DNA from: an uncultured Prevotellaceae bacterium
Lineage (GTDB): Bacteria > Bacteroidota > Bacteroidia > Bacteroidales > Bacteroidaceae
Reading direction: 5' to 3'
Assembly (NCBI GenBank): GCA_946410305.1
Contig: CAMJZV010000015.1
Location: 17,391 to 81,390 of the forward strand
Length of the DNA: 64,000 bases
Below, in pieces: positions 52,171-60,623 of the stretch. The notes beneath the pieces were generated by a model. That model saw only the letters and a program-made list of their open reading frames with translations. It ran no database searches and had not been told where the DNA came from. The stretch's first letter is position 1. Each line of letters starts with the position of its first letter. The translations under genes were made by a program, and so were the position numbers.

Positions 52171-53199
52171 ATGAAGATGTTGCATGTATTCAATCCCGAG
52201 CACGACATAGCACTGGCATCGGACCTCAGCAATTTTACCGCTCCGCATGCCGGACGGCAGTTGCGAACTGATTTGGCGTTTCTGCCTGCCTTATGGGCGG
52301 CAGAAGACGATGCAGTGCTCGTCGACAATGTGGAACAGGCTCTCTGTGGATATCGTCATCTGCGTCCAGATGCTACGCTCTGTCCCCATTTCGTGACGAA
52401 GAATCAACTCTCAAGTCTGGACATCCGATGTGTTAGTCCGTGGGGCTGGGATAGGGCCTTGCGTGCACAATTGCTACGCTATGGAGTCAAGACAGTCCCT
52501 TCAGAAGACTATGTGGCTATGGTTCGACGTCTGTCTCATCGTCGAACTGCTTCTCAATTGTTGCCCTTACTCCGTACAGAAGGAACGGTTGGCCAGTCGT
52601 TTGAGTGTACAGAGCCTACTGAGGTGGAGCGCCTGTTGTCCACTTATGGATCTGTGGTAATGAAGGCTCCATGGTCTTCAAGTGGCCGTGGACTACGCTT
52701 CCTGTCACAGTCGCAGACTCCTTTTTCGACACAGGCCAACTGGTTTAGCAATATGGTGAAAGCGCAGGGGAGCGTGATGGTAGAACCTTTTTATAATAAG
52801 GTGAAAGATTTCGGTATGGAGTTTGAGGTAGATGCCGCAGGCAAGGTGCACTATCTGGGCCTCTCCCTGTTCCACACCAAGAACGGTGCCTATATCGGTA
52901 ACCTGCTGGCGACAGAAGAGTCGAAGCGTGAACAGATGGCTCGCTATGTGTCGTTGGAATTGCTTGACGAAATCAAGCAACATATTATTAAGAACGTCCA
53001 ACTGGAGGATTATGTCGGTCCTTTCGGCATCGACATGATGATAGTGAAGGAAGGGGTACACCCATGTGTAGAGCTTAACTTGCGCCGCACGATGGGGCAC
53101 GTTGCGCTGAGTTTGACACCTGCAGACGATGACATCCAAAAAGTGATGCAGATAGAACTGACAGACCATTACAGGCTACATATTAGAAAGGCTCAGTAG
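52171..53199 (+). CDS. ATP-grasp-like protein of unknown function
   Basis: 342 residues. The N terminus (MLHVFNPEHDIALASD) is a motif of a Bacteroidota-specific conserved family. The second half has ATP-grasp-like elements: a lysine and glycine-rich loop 'VVMKAPWSSSGRGLRF', 'GSVMVEPFYNK', and acidic/Asn metal ligands in 'VELNLRRTMGHVAL'. It may ligate a carboxylate to an amine, but the substrate is unknown. It stands alone and divergent from the signalling operon. The terminator at 53187-53218 overlaps its stop codon. Confidence 0.75.
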   Translation: MKMLHVFNPEHDIALASDLSNFTAPHAGRQLRTDLAFLPALWAAEDDAVLVDNVEQALCGYRHLRPDATLCPHFVTKNQLSSLDIRCVSPWGWDRALRAQLLRYGVKTVPSEDYVAMVRRLSHRRTASQLLPLLRTEGTVGQSFECTEPTEVERLLSTYGSVVMKAPWSSSGRGLRFLSQSQTPFSTQANWFSNMVKAQGSVMVEPFYNKVKDFGMEFEVDAAGKVHYLGLSLFHTKNGAYIGNLLATEESKREQMARYVSLELLDEIKQHIIKNVQLEDYVGPFGIDMMIVKEGVHPCVELNLRRTMGHVALSLTPADDDIQKVMQIELTDHYRLHIRKAQ

Positions 53200-53218
53200 G
53201 GATTTCCACTGAGCCTTT
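53187..53218. terminator. Bidirectional terminator between converging genes
   Basis: AAAGGCTCAGT (53187-53197) and ACTGAGCCTTT (53208-53218) form a perfect 11-bp stem with a 10-nt loop, A-rich on one side and T-rich on the other. It serves the ATP-grasp-like gene and the TlpA-like gene. Confidence 0.85.
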
Positions 53219-53240
53219 ATCTTCTTGTCTTGTTGATGGC

Positions 53241-54347
53241 TTATTTCACCAGTTCGCTTTCCACAAACTCCTTGAGTTGTTCGCCACGCAGTCCGCGACG
53301 CAGAATTTTTCCTTTCTGGTCGACAACGATGGTGTGGGGAATAGAGTTGATGTTAAACGTTTTGGCAACCTCATTGTCCCAGTACTTCAGGTCGCTCATC
53401 TGCGGCCAGGGCAACTTGAGCTTCTTGATAGCAGTAACCCAAGAATCCTTATCTTGGTCGAGCGAGACGCCGACAATGCCAAGCCCACGGTCTTTGTTGC
53501 TCTCGTAGAGTGACAGCATGAAGGGCATCTCCTGACGACAGGGTCCGCACCACGATGCCCAGAAATCAATGATGGTAATCTTGTTCTTGGCCACCTCCGT
53601 CATGATGGCGAGGTCTTCGCCTTCAGGAGTCTTTTGTTTGAAGTTTGGAATAGTAGCCCCCTCGGCAGTCGTTGCTGAACGGCGGATGCTGGCCTCTATC
53701 TTCTGAATGGCAGGACGCTTGCGACGCTCGTCAGACAACTTCTCAATAAGACTCAGACGTGTATTGTTGTCTATCAGTTCCTCAGGATAATAGGTCAACA
53801 GGAAATAGCCGAACTCATTGGCGATGTTCTTCTCTGTGATATCTACGACGACCTTGGCAAAGCGGTTGTTGAGCTTCTCAATCTCATCCATGCCGCGCTG
53901 CTGTTCTTCCTGCTCAATATTATTGCCATAAATGTGCTCCGCAATGCGGTTGATCTCCTTCCCAATCACCATCACTGAGTCGTTCATGCGTTGCCATTCG
54001 TTGTTACAAGGAGTGCCGCCAACACGTGAGGCGCCAGGAGTAGCCGACAGGTGGATGGTAATCTCGCCTGGCTCGCGGATGAATGCGGCATTGATCTCAT
54101 TGCTCTTGGCACTATAGACCATGCAGATAGCCGCTTCTTCCTCGGCAGTCCCTTTGAAAGAAAAGGTATTGTCCTTCATGATGATGGTGTCGCTAGGCGT
54201 ACCATTAACCATGTCAGAGGTCAGCAACAGCGTGTCGCCATCAGCCAATCCTTCGGCAGTACCCACCAGCTTATAGGTCTGCGACTGGCATCCCACCAAG
54301 AGAATGGTGAGGAAATTAAACAATATACTGGTCAGAAATACTCTCAT
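53241..54347 (-). CDS. TlpA-like thiol:disulfide oxidoreductase lipoprotein (DUF4369-type N-terminal domain)
   Basis: 368 residues with a lipoprotein signal (lipobox LLVGC near residue 20). A beta-rich DUF4369-type domain lies at about 25-120 and a helical region at about 125-220. A thioredoxin-fold TlpA/AhpC domain (about 228-368) has the active site FWASWCGPCRQEM and cis-Pro in NSIPHTIVVD. It reduces or transfers disulfides at the cell envelope. Its first 32 bp overlap the end of prs, placing it last in the pheS, thiE-like, prs run. Confidence 0.9.
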   Translation of the reverse strand: MRVFLTSILFNFLTILLVGCQSQTYKLVGTAEGLADGDTLLLTSDMVNGTPSDTIIMKDNTFSFKGTAEEEAAICMVYSAKSNEINAAFIREPGEITIHLSATPGASRVGGTPCNNEWQRMNDSVMVIGKEINRIAEHIYGNNIEQEEQQRGMDEIEKLNNRFAKVVVDITEKNIANEFGYFLLTYYPEELIDNNTRLSLIEKLSDERRKRPAIQKIEASIRRSATTAEGATIPNFKQKTPEGEDLAIMTEVAKNKITIIDFWASWCGPCRQEMPFMLSLYESNKDRGLGIVGVSLDQDKDSWVTAIKKLKLPWPQMSDLKYWDNEVAKTFNINSIPHTIVVDQKGKILRRGLRGEQLKEFVESELVK

Positions 54348-55254
54348 TGTTAATCACTCTACGTATGGTTTCTGCAAACATGTCAGCTACGCTGAGCTGC
54401 TTCACTTTAGCGCAACGCTGCGAGTAGGGGATAGAGTCAGTGAAGACAATCTCTTCGAGTGCTGAGTTCTGCACGCGCTCACTAGCTGGGCCACTCATCA
54501 CACAGTGTGAGGCACAGGCGCGAACCGTCTTGGCACCAGCCTCCTTCATGATGTCTGCAGCCTTGGTGATGGTTCCTGCTGTGTCTACCATATCGTCGAT
54601 GATGACTACGTTCTTGCCTTCTACCTCACCGATAATCTGCATGGAGGCGACAACATTGGCGCGGGCACGCGTCTTGTTGCACAGTACCAGCGGGCAACCC
54701 AGATACTTAGCATAGGTATTGGCACGCTTTGAACCACCTACGTCTGGAGAGGCGATAACCAGGTCTTCGAGGTGCAGGCTCTGCAGATAGGGCAGGATGA
54801 CACCAGAAGCATAGAGATGGTCAACGGGAACGTCGAAGAATCCCTGAATCTGGTCAGCATGCAGGTCCATCGTGATAACACGGTCAACACCAGCCACACT
54901 CAGCAGATCGGCTACCAGCTTGGCACCGATTGAGACACGTGGCTTGTCCTTACGGTCTTGACGAGCCCAGCCAAAGTAAGGGATGACGGCATTGATGGTA
55001 CGAGCCGATGCACGCTTAGCAGCGTCAATCATCAGCAACAATTCCATTAAATTGTCAGAATTGGGGAACGTGCTCTGTACCAGGAAGATGTCGCGTCCGC
55101 GAATACTCTCTTCGTAGGATACGGCAAACTCGCCATCAGAGAACTTCGTAATCTGAAGTTTTCCCAATGGACATCCTAGACTTTGACAGATTTTCTCAGC
55201 CAGGTACTTGGTGGCAGTACCTGAAAACACCATGTAGTTTTTGTTTGAGCTCAT
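54316..55254 (-). CDS. prs: Ribose-phosphate pyrophosphokinase
   Basis: 312 residues, the usual length. Signatures: 'KFSDGEFAVSYEESIRGRDI', 'YFGWARQDRKDKPR' (ATP/regulatory region), 'DLHADQIQGFFDVPVDHL' and the PRPP loop 'VVIIDDMVDTAGTITKA'. It makes PRPP, the sugar donor used by nadC and nucleotide synthesis. It begins 37 bp after the thiE-like gene. Confidence 0.97.
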   Translation of the reverse strand: MSSNKNYMVFSGTATKYLAEKICQSLGCPLGKLQITKFSDGEFAVSYEESIRGRDIFLVQSTFPNSDNLMELLLMIDAAKRASARTINAVIPYFGWARQDRKDKPRVSIGAKLVADLLSVAGVDRVITMDLHADQIQGFFDVPVDHLYASGVILPYLQSLHLEDLVIASPDVGGSKRANTYAKYLGCPLVLCNKTRARANVVASMQIIGEVEGKNVVIIDDMVDTAGTITKAADIMKEAGAKTVRACASHCVMSGPASERVQNSALEEIVFTDSIPYSQRCAKVKQLSVADMFAETIRRVINNESISDQYIV

Positions 55255-55291
55255 CTTTTGGGGTTATGATTTGTAGATTAACACTTACGTT

Positions 55292-55900
55292 TTATCCTAT
55301 TGCTTTTCTGATTTTACAGAAGTGGTCTATCAGTGCCTGGTATTCCAGTTCCTGATGGATGTTGAAACGGTTCCAGAGGTCGCCGCTGATAACAATGCCA
55401 CCAAAGCCCAGATCCTTGACAGCCTTGATGGTTTCCAGGTTCATGCCGCCCAGAGCATACACGTGGCGGTCTATGAGTCCCTTGCGCGAGGCCTCTTTCA
55501 GCTCGTCCATCGTGAAGGTAGCCTTCTGGTCGGGCTCCGTCTGACTGTCGAAGATGTACTTCAGCAGCACGTAGTCGGCATTCTTCTTGGCCTCTTTCAG
55601 CAGTTCCAGATGGGTACAGTATCTGCTGATGTCACCCTTGTATCCTTTAGGGGCAGGGGTCGTCTCATCGTTGATATGTATGCCGCGCAACTTATACTCC
55701 TCTTTTAAATAATAGTTGTCGTGCACGGTGATGCGTTTACGATATTCGTCGGGCAACAGCGTCAGCAGTCGCTCGGAATACATGGGTGATGAGCCGGGCT
55801 TGAAGAGATGCAAGTCGTCCAGTCCCGCTTCGAAAAGCGACGAGAGTATCTTGTCTTCCTCCACGAAGAACGTGGGTTGAGTCATCAATACGAGTTTCAT
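55292..55900 (-). CDS. Thiamine-phosphate-synthase-like (ThiE/TenI superfamily) protein
   Basis: 202 residues of TIM-barrel type: 'DDLHLFKPG', 'VHDNYYLKEEYKLRGIHIND', 'YCTHLELLKEAKKNADYVLL' and 'VYALGGMNLETIKAVKDLGF'. The standard ThiE phosphate-site loop (GxGPxxxT) is not visible; its place is taken by YIFDSQTEP. It is more likely a TenI-like or diverged relative than the main ThiE. No thiamine genes are nearby. Its start overlaps the pheS stop by 1 bp (TGATG), so translation is coupled. Confidence 0.75.
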   Translation of the reverse strand: MKLVLMTQPTFFVEEDKILSSLFEAGLDDLHLFKPGSSPMYSERLLTLLPDEYRKRITVHDNYYLKEEYKLRGIHINDETTPAPKGYKGDISRYCTHLELLKEAKKNADYVLLKYIFDSQTEPDQKATFTMDELKEASRKGLIDRHVYALGGMNLETIKAVKDLGFGGIVISGDLWNRFNIHQELEYQALIDHFCKIRKAIG

Positions 55901-56958
55901 CAGTTGGCTGCTTCAAATTCTTTCAGGAAGCGCACGTCGTTTTCAGAGAACATGCGCAGGTCGCTCACCTGATACTTCAGGTTGGTAATGCGCTCTACGC
56001 CCATACCGAAGGCATAGCCGCTATAAATCTTAGAGTCGATGCCGCACTCTTCCAGCACGTTGGGATCTACCATACCGCATCCCAGGATTTCTACCCAACC
56101 GGTATGCTTGCAGAATCCACAGCCTTCGCCACCGCAGATGAAGCATGAGATATCCATCTCGGCAGAGGGCTCAGTGAAGGGGAAGTACGACGGGCGCAGG
56201 CGAATCTTGGTGTCAGCACCGAACATCTCACGGGCAAACGACAGCAAGACTTGCTTCAGGTCGGTGAAGCTGACGTTCTTGTCGATATACAGTCCTTCCA
56301 CCTGATGGAAGAAGCAGTGAGCACGAGCGGTGATAGCCTCGTTGCGGTATACGCGTCCAGGACAGATAACGCGGATGGGGGCGGTCAGTTTGCCGTCCTC
56401 GGTGTGCATCTGCTCCATCACGCGAGCCTGTACACTGGAGGTGTGCGAACGCAGAAGGATATTCTTGGTGACATCGTTGGGATGCTGTGATACAAAGAAG
56501 GTATCCTGCATATCGCGGGCAGGGTGGTCTGCAGCAAAGTTCATGCGGGTGAACACATGCAGGTCGTCCTCAACCTCAGGACCGTCGGCCAGTACAAAGC
56601 CCATACGTGAGAAGATGTCAATGATTTCGTTAGTAACAATGGTGAGCGGATGGCGTGTACCCAGCTCAACAGGGTAGGGGGTACGTGTCAGGTCGATAGC
56701 CTCGTCGCCCGTTTCCTGCTCTGCACACTGCTCGCGCAACTGGTTGATGCGCTCGGTAGCCAGCGTCTTCAGCTCGTTAATCTTCATACCTACCGTCTTC
56801 TTCTGGTCTGCCGCTACATTGCGGAAATCATTCATCAGAGCGGTAATCTCACCTTTTTTGCTGAGGAACCTCAGTCGCAACTGTTCTACCTCGTCAGCAT
56901 TCTTTGCACTCAGTGTCTGTACTTCTTTCAGAAGCTCGTCTATTTTATCAATAATCAT
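55900..56958 (-). CDS. pheS: Phenylalanyl-tRNA synthetase alpha subunit
   Basis: 352 residues from ATG 56958 (MIIDKIDELLKEVQTLSAKN); the longer frame to 56994 crosses the promoter. The N-terminal coiled coil (about 1-90) binds tRNA. The class II core has motif 2 'GRVYRNEAITARAHCFFHQV' and motif 3 'GYAFGMGVERITNLKY', with a zinc-like 'CFICGGEGCGFCKHTGW' insertion. It charges tRNA-Phe with PheT, which is not in this window. The -7 box TACCTTTG is at 56999-56992. Confidence 0.96.
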   Translation of the reverse strand: MIIDKIDELLKEVQTLSAKNADEVEQLRLRFLSKKGEITALMNDFRNVAADQKKTVGMKINELKTLATERINQLREQCAEQETGDEAIDLTRTPYPVELGTRHPLTIVTNEIIDIFSRMGFVLADGPEVEDDLHVFTRMNFAADHPARDMQDTFFVSQHPNDVTKNILLRSHTSSVQARVMEQMHTEDGKLTAPIRVICPGRVYRNEAITARAHCFFHQVEGLYIDKNVSFTDLKQVLLSFAREMFGADTKIRLRPSYFPFTEPSAEMDISCFICGGEGCGFCKHTGWVEILGCGMVDPNVLEECGIDSKIYSGYAFGMGVERITNLKYQVSDLRMFSENDVRFLKEFEAAN

Positions 56959-57077
56959 AGCCAATTTTGATGTATTTCTCAAATTTCGTTGCAAAGGTAC
57001 ATAAAAATTAAAAATTTAAGATGAAAAATTAAAGATTATTTGTAACTTTGCACAAAATTTTGAGAGAAGATAGAAAA

Positions 57078-57929
57078 ATGAGTTCACTCATGAGACTTAT
57101 TAATGGTATTGTTCCGGTTTTGTTGTTAGCATTGCTGACAGCATGTAGTGGTAACAAAAGTGGACAGGCTTCAGAGGAAGTCCCTGCCGACTCCGCACTT
57201 AACGACTCCCTCCGTAACGACTCCCTTCAGGCACTGATTGATGACTATCCTGTGCCTAAGGCTGCTGACGAATTGTTCGACGACTTCTTCTACAATTTCG
57301 TCGTTAACCGCAAGTTGCAGCTGGAACGCACCCGTTTCCCGTTACCTGTTGAGAGAAATGGCAAGACCAAGATGGTGTCTAAGGCCGACTGGAAGGTAGA
57401 GCATTTCTTTATGCGCCAGGGCTATTACACGCTGCTTTTCGACAACGAGAAACACATGGAGATTGTCAAGGACACCTCTGTTAATCACGCCATTGTCGAG
57501 AAGATTCATTTCGACACGCGCAATATCGAGCAATACATCTTTTATCGTAAGCGTGGAGCGTGGATGCTGACGAAGCTGCGCCAGATTCCTTTCTCGCAGG
57601 ATGTCAACGCTACGTTCCTGACGTTCTATCACCAGTTTGTCTCTGACAAAACGTTCCAGGGCAAGAGCCTGGCAGAGAGTGTGAAGTTTGTGGGACCTGA
57701 CCCTGACGACGACTTCAGCATGATGGAGGGCATCATTACGCCCGACACGTGGGAAGCCTTTGCACCAGAACTTCCTAAGAAGATGATTTACAACATCATC
57801 TATGGACAGCCCAAACGCGAGGGTGACTCCAAGATTTTCGTCATGCGCGGCATTGCCAACGGTCTTGAACTGGAGATGACCTTCAAGCGCATGAGTGGTA
57901 ACTGGAAACTCATAAAACTCACGACATAA
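57078..57929 (+). CDS. DUF4348-type lipoprotein
   Basis: 283 residues from ATG 57078 (MSSLMRLINGIVPVLLLALL). The lipobox is LLTAC. After a Ser/Asp-rich spacer (NDSLRNDSLQALIDDYPVP) comes a compact domain with 'ADWKVEHFFMRQGYYTLLFD' and 'DPDDDFSMMEGIITPDTWEA', as in DUF4348. The function is unknown. The upstream TAACTTTG (57043-57050) gives a 27-nt leader. It is first in a plus-strand run with murB, the MBL hydrolase and the GAF protein. Confidence 0.82.
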   Translation: MSSLMRLINGIVPVLLLALLTACSGNKSGQASEEVPADSALNDSLRNDSLQALIDDYPVPKAADELFDDFFYNFVVNRKLQLERTRFPLPVERNGKTKMVSKADWKVEHFFMRQGYYTLLFDNEKHMEIVKDTSVNHAIVEKIHFDTRNIEQYIFYRKRGAWMLTKLRQIPFSQDVNATFLTFYHQFVSDKTFQGKSLAESVKFVGPDPDDDFSMMEGIITPDTWEAFAPELPKKMIYNIIYGQPKREGDSKIFVMRGIANGLELEMTFKRMSGNWKLIKLTT

Positions 57930-57955
57930 CGGTTAATGGTTCACGGTTAATGGTT
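57929..57955. repeat. Tandem 14-bp duplication at the murB start
   Basis: ACGGTTAATGGTT occurs at 57929-57941 and 57943-57955. The second copy contains the murB ATG (57950). The first copy carries an equivalent ATG (57936) that opens only a four-codon frame. Confidence 0.7.
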
Positions 57956-58948
57956 AACGAAGTTGATTATAGTCTGCTACAGCACAACACATTTGGCATC
58001 GATGCCAAGTGTCGCCGCTTTGTGGAATACTGTTCCGTAGAAGAGGCTCAGGAAATAGCCAGACAGCTTCAGGAACCCTATCTGCTGATAGGTGCTGGCA
58101 GCAACCTTCTGCTGACGAAAGACTTTGAGGGAACGGTTGTCCACTCTGCATTAAAAGGTATTGAAACCCAGTCTGATAGCCGTATTCGCTGCGGTAGTGG
58201 TGAAACATGGGACGAGGTTGTCGCCTGGTGTGTGGGCCATAGACTATATGGTGCAGAAAACCTGTCGCTCATACCTGGTGAGGTAGGTGCCAGTGCCGTT
58301 CAGAACATCGGTGCCTATGGTGCTGAAGTCAAGGACCTGATAGCGTCTGTCGAAGCCGTTGAGATTGGTACCGGTCGCCTGTGTGTCTTCTCCCGTGAGG
58401 AGTGTCAGTATGGCTATCGCGACAGCCGTTTCAAGCACGAGTGGAAGAACAAATACCTCATCACGCATGTCGTCTACCAACTGTCTAGCGACGAGAGCCG
58501 CCAGTCTACCGAATATGGCAATATCCGTAGCGAACTGGACCGCCGTGGCATCCAGACGCCCACAGCCGCCGAGCTCCGTCAGGTCGTCATCGACATCCGT
58601 AATGCCAAGCTCCCTGATCCCAAGGTCACGGGCAATGCCGGCAGCTTCTTCATGAATCCCGTCGTAGAACGTAAGAAGTTCGAGCAGCTGCTGGCCGCCT
58701 ATCCCGATATGCCACATTATTATATAGATGCGGACCACGAGAAGATTCCTGCTGGCTGGATGATTGACCAGTGTGGCTGGAAAGGAAAGTCACTGGGCAA
58801 AGCGGGCGTACACGATAAGCAGGCCCTTGTCCTCGTCAATCGCGGTGGCGCCACAGGTCAGGAAATTGTCGACCTCTGCGAGACCATTCGCAACGACGTC
58901 CGTGAGCGCTTTGGCATAGACATCCACCCAGAAGTGAATATCGTATGA
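57950..58948 (+). CDS. murB: UDP-N-acetylenolpyruvoylglucosamine reductase
   Basis: 332 residues, type I MurB length. FAD-binding 'LLIGAGSNLLLTKDFEGTVV', 'IPGEVGASAVQNIGAYGAEV' and 'DSRFKHEWKNKYLITHV' are typical. 'TGNAGSFFMNPVVE' holds the catalytic Ser, and the C-terminal 'GIDIHPEVNIV' has the conserved Glu. It makes UDP-MurNAc for peptidoglycan. It lies 20 bp behind the DUF4348 gene and overlaps the next gene by 4 bp. Confidence 0.96.
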   Translation: MVNEVDYSLLQHNTFGIDAKCRRFVEYCSVEEAQEIARQLQEPYLLIGAGSNLLLTKDFEGTVVHSALKGIETQSDSRIRCGSGETWDEVVAWCVGHRLYGAENLSLIPGEVGASAVQNIGAYGAEVKDLIASVEAVEIGTGRLCVFSREECQYGYRDSRFKHEWKNKYLITHVVYQLSSDESRQSTEYGNIRSELDRRGIQTPTAAELRQVVIDIRNAKLPDPKVTGNAGSFFMNPVVERKKFEQLLAAYPDMPHYYIDADHEKIPAGWMIDQCGWKGKSLGKAGVHDKQALVLVNRGGATGQEIVDLCETIRNDVRERFGIDIHPEVNIV

Positions 58949-59733
58949 AGCTGACATTCTTAGGAACAGGAACATCGTGTGGCGTACCCACCATCGGCTG
59001 TCAGTGCTATACCTGTAGCAGTACCGACCCTCACGACAAGCGCTTGCGCTGCTCGGCACTCATCGAGACGGAACAGACGCGACTGCTCATCGACTGTGGC
59101 CCCGATTTCCGTCAGCAGATCATGCCACAACCCTTCCGCAAGATTGACGGCATCCTCATTACCCACGCCCATTACGACCACATGGGCGGTATGGACGACA
59201 TCCGTCCCTATTGCCAGTTTGGCGAAATCAATGTCTATGCTGACCCTATAGCTCGTAAGGGCATGCTCGAGATGCTGCCATACTGTTTTGCAGAGCACCG
59301 CTATCCTGGTGTTCCCACCATCCAGCTCCACGAGATCCATAAGCACGAGGCCTTCCGCATTGGCGACCTCGACATCGTTCCCTTCGAGGTGATGCACCAC
59401 GACCTGCCCATTCTGGGCTACCGCATCACTCCTCTCACCTCTCACCACTCACCGCTCACCTCTCTTGTCTACATCACGGATATGAAGACCATCGACGAGC
59501 GTGAGATACCCTATATCTTAGGTTGCGGCACCCTCGTTGTCAACGCCCTGCGCCAGAAGCCCCATCACTCCCATCAGACGCTCGAAGAGGCCGTTGCCTT
59601 TGCCAGTAGGATAGGGGCCCGCCAGACGTGGCTCATCCATTCCAGCCACGACATTGGTCGTCATGCAGAGGTCAACGCCTCCCTGCCCGCCAATATCCAG
59701 ATGGCCTACGATGGTCAGGTGATAGAAATATAA
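58945..59733 (+). CDS. PhnP/RNase Z-type metallo-beta-lactamase-fold hydrolase
   Basis: 262 residues. 'GTGTSCGVPTIGC' opens the fold. The metal motif is 'ITHAHYDHMGGMDDIRPY' (HxHxDH), with further His in 'EVMHHDLPILGYRI' and 'WLIHSSHDIGRHA'. It is a phosphodiesterase-type enzyme; the precise substrate is unknown. An insert encoded by CTCACC-like repeats (59431-59464) adds about ten residues (PLTSHHSPLTSL) between conserved strands. The ATGA overlap with murB couples translation. Confidence 0.9.
   Translation: MKLTFLGTGTSCGVPTIGCQCYTCSSTDPHDKRLRCSALIETEQTRLLIDCGPDFRQQIMPQPFRKIDGILITHAHYDHMGGMDDIRPYCQFGEINVYADPIARKGMLEMLPYCFAEHRYPGVPTIQLHEIHKHEAFRIGDLDIVPFEVMHHDLPILGYRITPLTSHHSPLTSLVYITDMKTIDEREIPYILGCGTLVVNALRQKPHHSHQTLEEAVAFASRIGARQTWLIHSSHDIGRHAEVNASLPANIQMAYDGQVIEI
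59431..59464. repeat. In-frame CTCACC-type simple repeat inside the MBL-fold gene
   Basis: Imperfect repeats of CTCACC/CTCACCA occupy about 34 bp within the coding frame, encoding a Ser/Thr/His-rich loop. The composition differs from the surrounding gene and suggests slippage-driven growth. Confidence 0.55.
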
Positions 59734-59749
59734 TTTACCCGAAGAAATA

Positions 59750-60193
59750 ATGGAGAAAGAAGAGAAATACAAACTGCTGACAGAGCAGATAGCTTGCCTG
59801 ATAGAGGGTGAGACCGACCAGATTGCAATAATGGCCAATGTGGCTGCTGCCATTCACGAGACTATGGGATTCTTTTGGACGGGATTCTATCGTGTGGTAG
59901 GCGACGAGTTGCTATTGGGACCCTTCCAGGGCCCTGTGGCATGCATGCATATCGGCTTCGGTCGTGGCGTGTGTGGTACGGCTTGGAAGCAGCGCGAAAC
60001 AATCGTCGTGCCCGATGTGGAACAGTTCCCTGGACACATCGCCTGCAGCAGTCTCTCACGTTCCGAGATTGTCGTTCCCTTGTTCGATAAGACGGGAGCG
60101 GTCTCTGCCGTCCTCGATATCGACAGCAAGGATCTTGCCACCTTCGACGATACCGACCGCGTATATCTGGAAAAGATCCTTGCGCTTATCTGA
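59750..60193 (+). CDS. msrC: Free methionine-(R)-sulfoxide reductase (GAF domain)
   Basis: 147 residues, one GAF domain. The three family cysteines are visible in 'GPVACMHIGFG', 'GRGVCGTAWKQ' and 'HIACSSLSRSEIVVP'; 'DIDSKDLATFDDTDRVYLE' is the closing part. It reduces free Met-R-sulfoxide. It starts 16 bp after the MBL gene and ends the plus-strand run at the terminator 60193-60223. Confidence 0.9.
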   Translation: MEKEEKYKLLTEQIACLIEGETDQIAIMANVAAAIHETMGFFWTGFYRVVGDELLLGPFQGPVACMHIGFGRGVCGTAWKQRETIVVPDVEQFPGHIACSSLSRSEIVVPLFDKTGAVSAVLDIDSKDLATFDDTDRVYLEKILALI

Positions 60194-60223
60194 AAAGGAC
60201 TCAGAGGAACACCCCCTGAGTCC
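60193..60223. terminator. Terminator between msrC and the truncated esterase
   Basis: GGACTCAG (60197-60204) and CTGAGTCC (60216-60223) form an 8-bp stem with an 11-nt loop. The minus strand has the better T-run (TTTTC), and the stem could also stop plus-strand transcripts. Confidence 0.7.
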
Positions 60224-60231
60224 AATATGCT

Positions 60232-60441
60232 TCATCGGATCTGGTATTCCGGATCCTGATTCATGCCGTGCGTCACAATCATCAGTGGCGATTTCTCTGG
60301 CAACTCGTTGGGCGTAAAGCAAATCATGTTACGCTGTTTGCCGTTTACAGTGATGTTAATCGACTGCTGCTCGTAGGCTGCAACAGGCAGAGTCAGTAGG
60401 AGCAGTAATAGGGAAATGAATGATTGATAAAGGTATTTCAT
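60232..60441 (-). pseudogene. Truncated polyhydroxybutyrate-depolymerase-like esterase (N-terminal remnant)
   Basis: 69 codons: a signal peptide (MKYLYQSFISLLLLLLTLPV) and the first strands of a secreted alpha/beta esterase (SINITVNGKQRNMICFTP, SPLMIVTHGMNQDPEYQ). The frame stops right after that block, with no oxyanion partner, nucleophile or lid. Related carbohydrate or PHB esterases of this phylum are several times longer, so this is a deletion remnant. The -7 box TACCTTTG (60473-60466) and the downstream terminator are intact, so a short secreted peptide may still be made. Confidence 0.7.
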
Positions 60442-60623
60442 ACACTTAATTAGTTAATAGCGCTGCAAAGGTAGTGCAATCTAAGCGAAATACCAAATTA
60501 ATTTGTGTTTTTTTTCTTTGGACAGTAGTGTTCATATATAAAAAATGAAGAGGGCTGGTCCTACAGATATCTTTGTATATTTATTGATTATTTGTAACGA
60601 AAAGTAGCAAAAAATGTGTTTAA

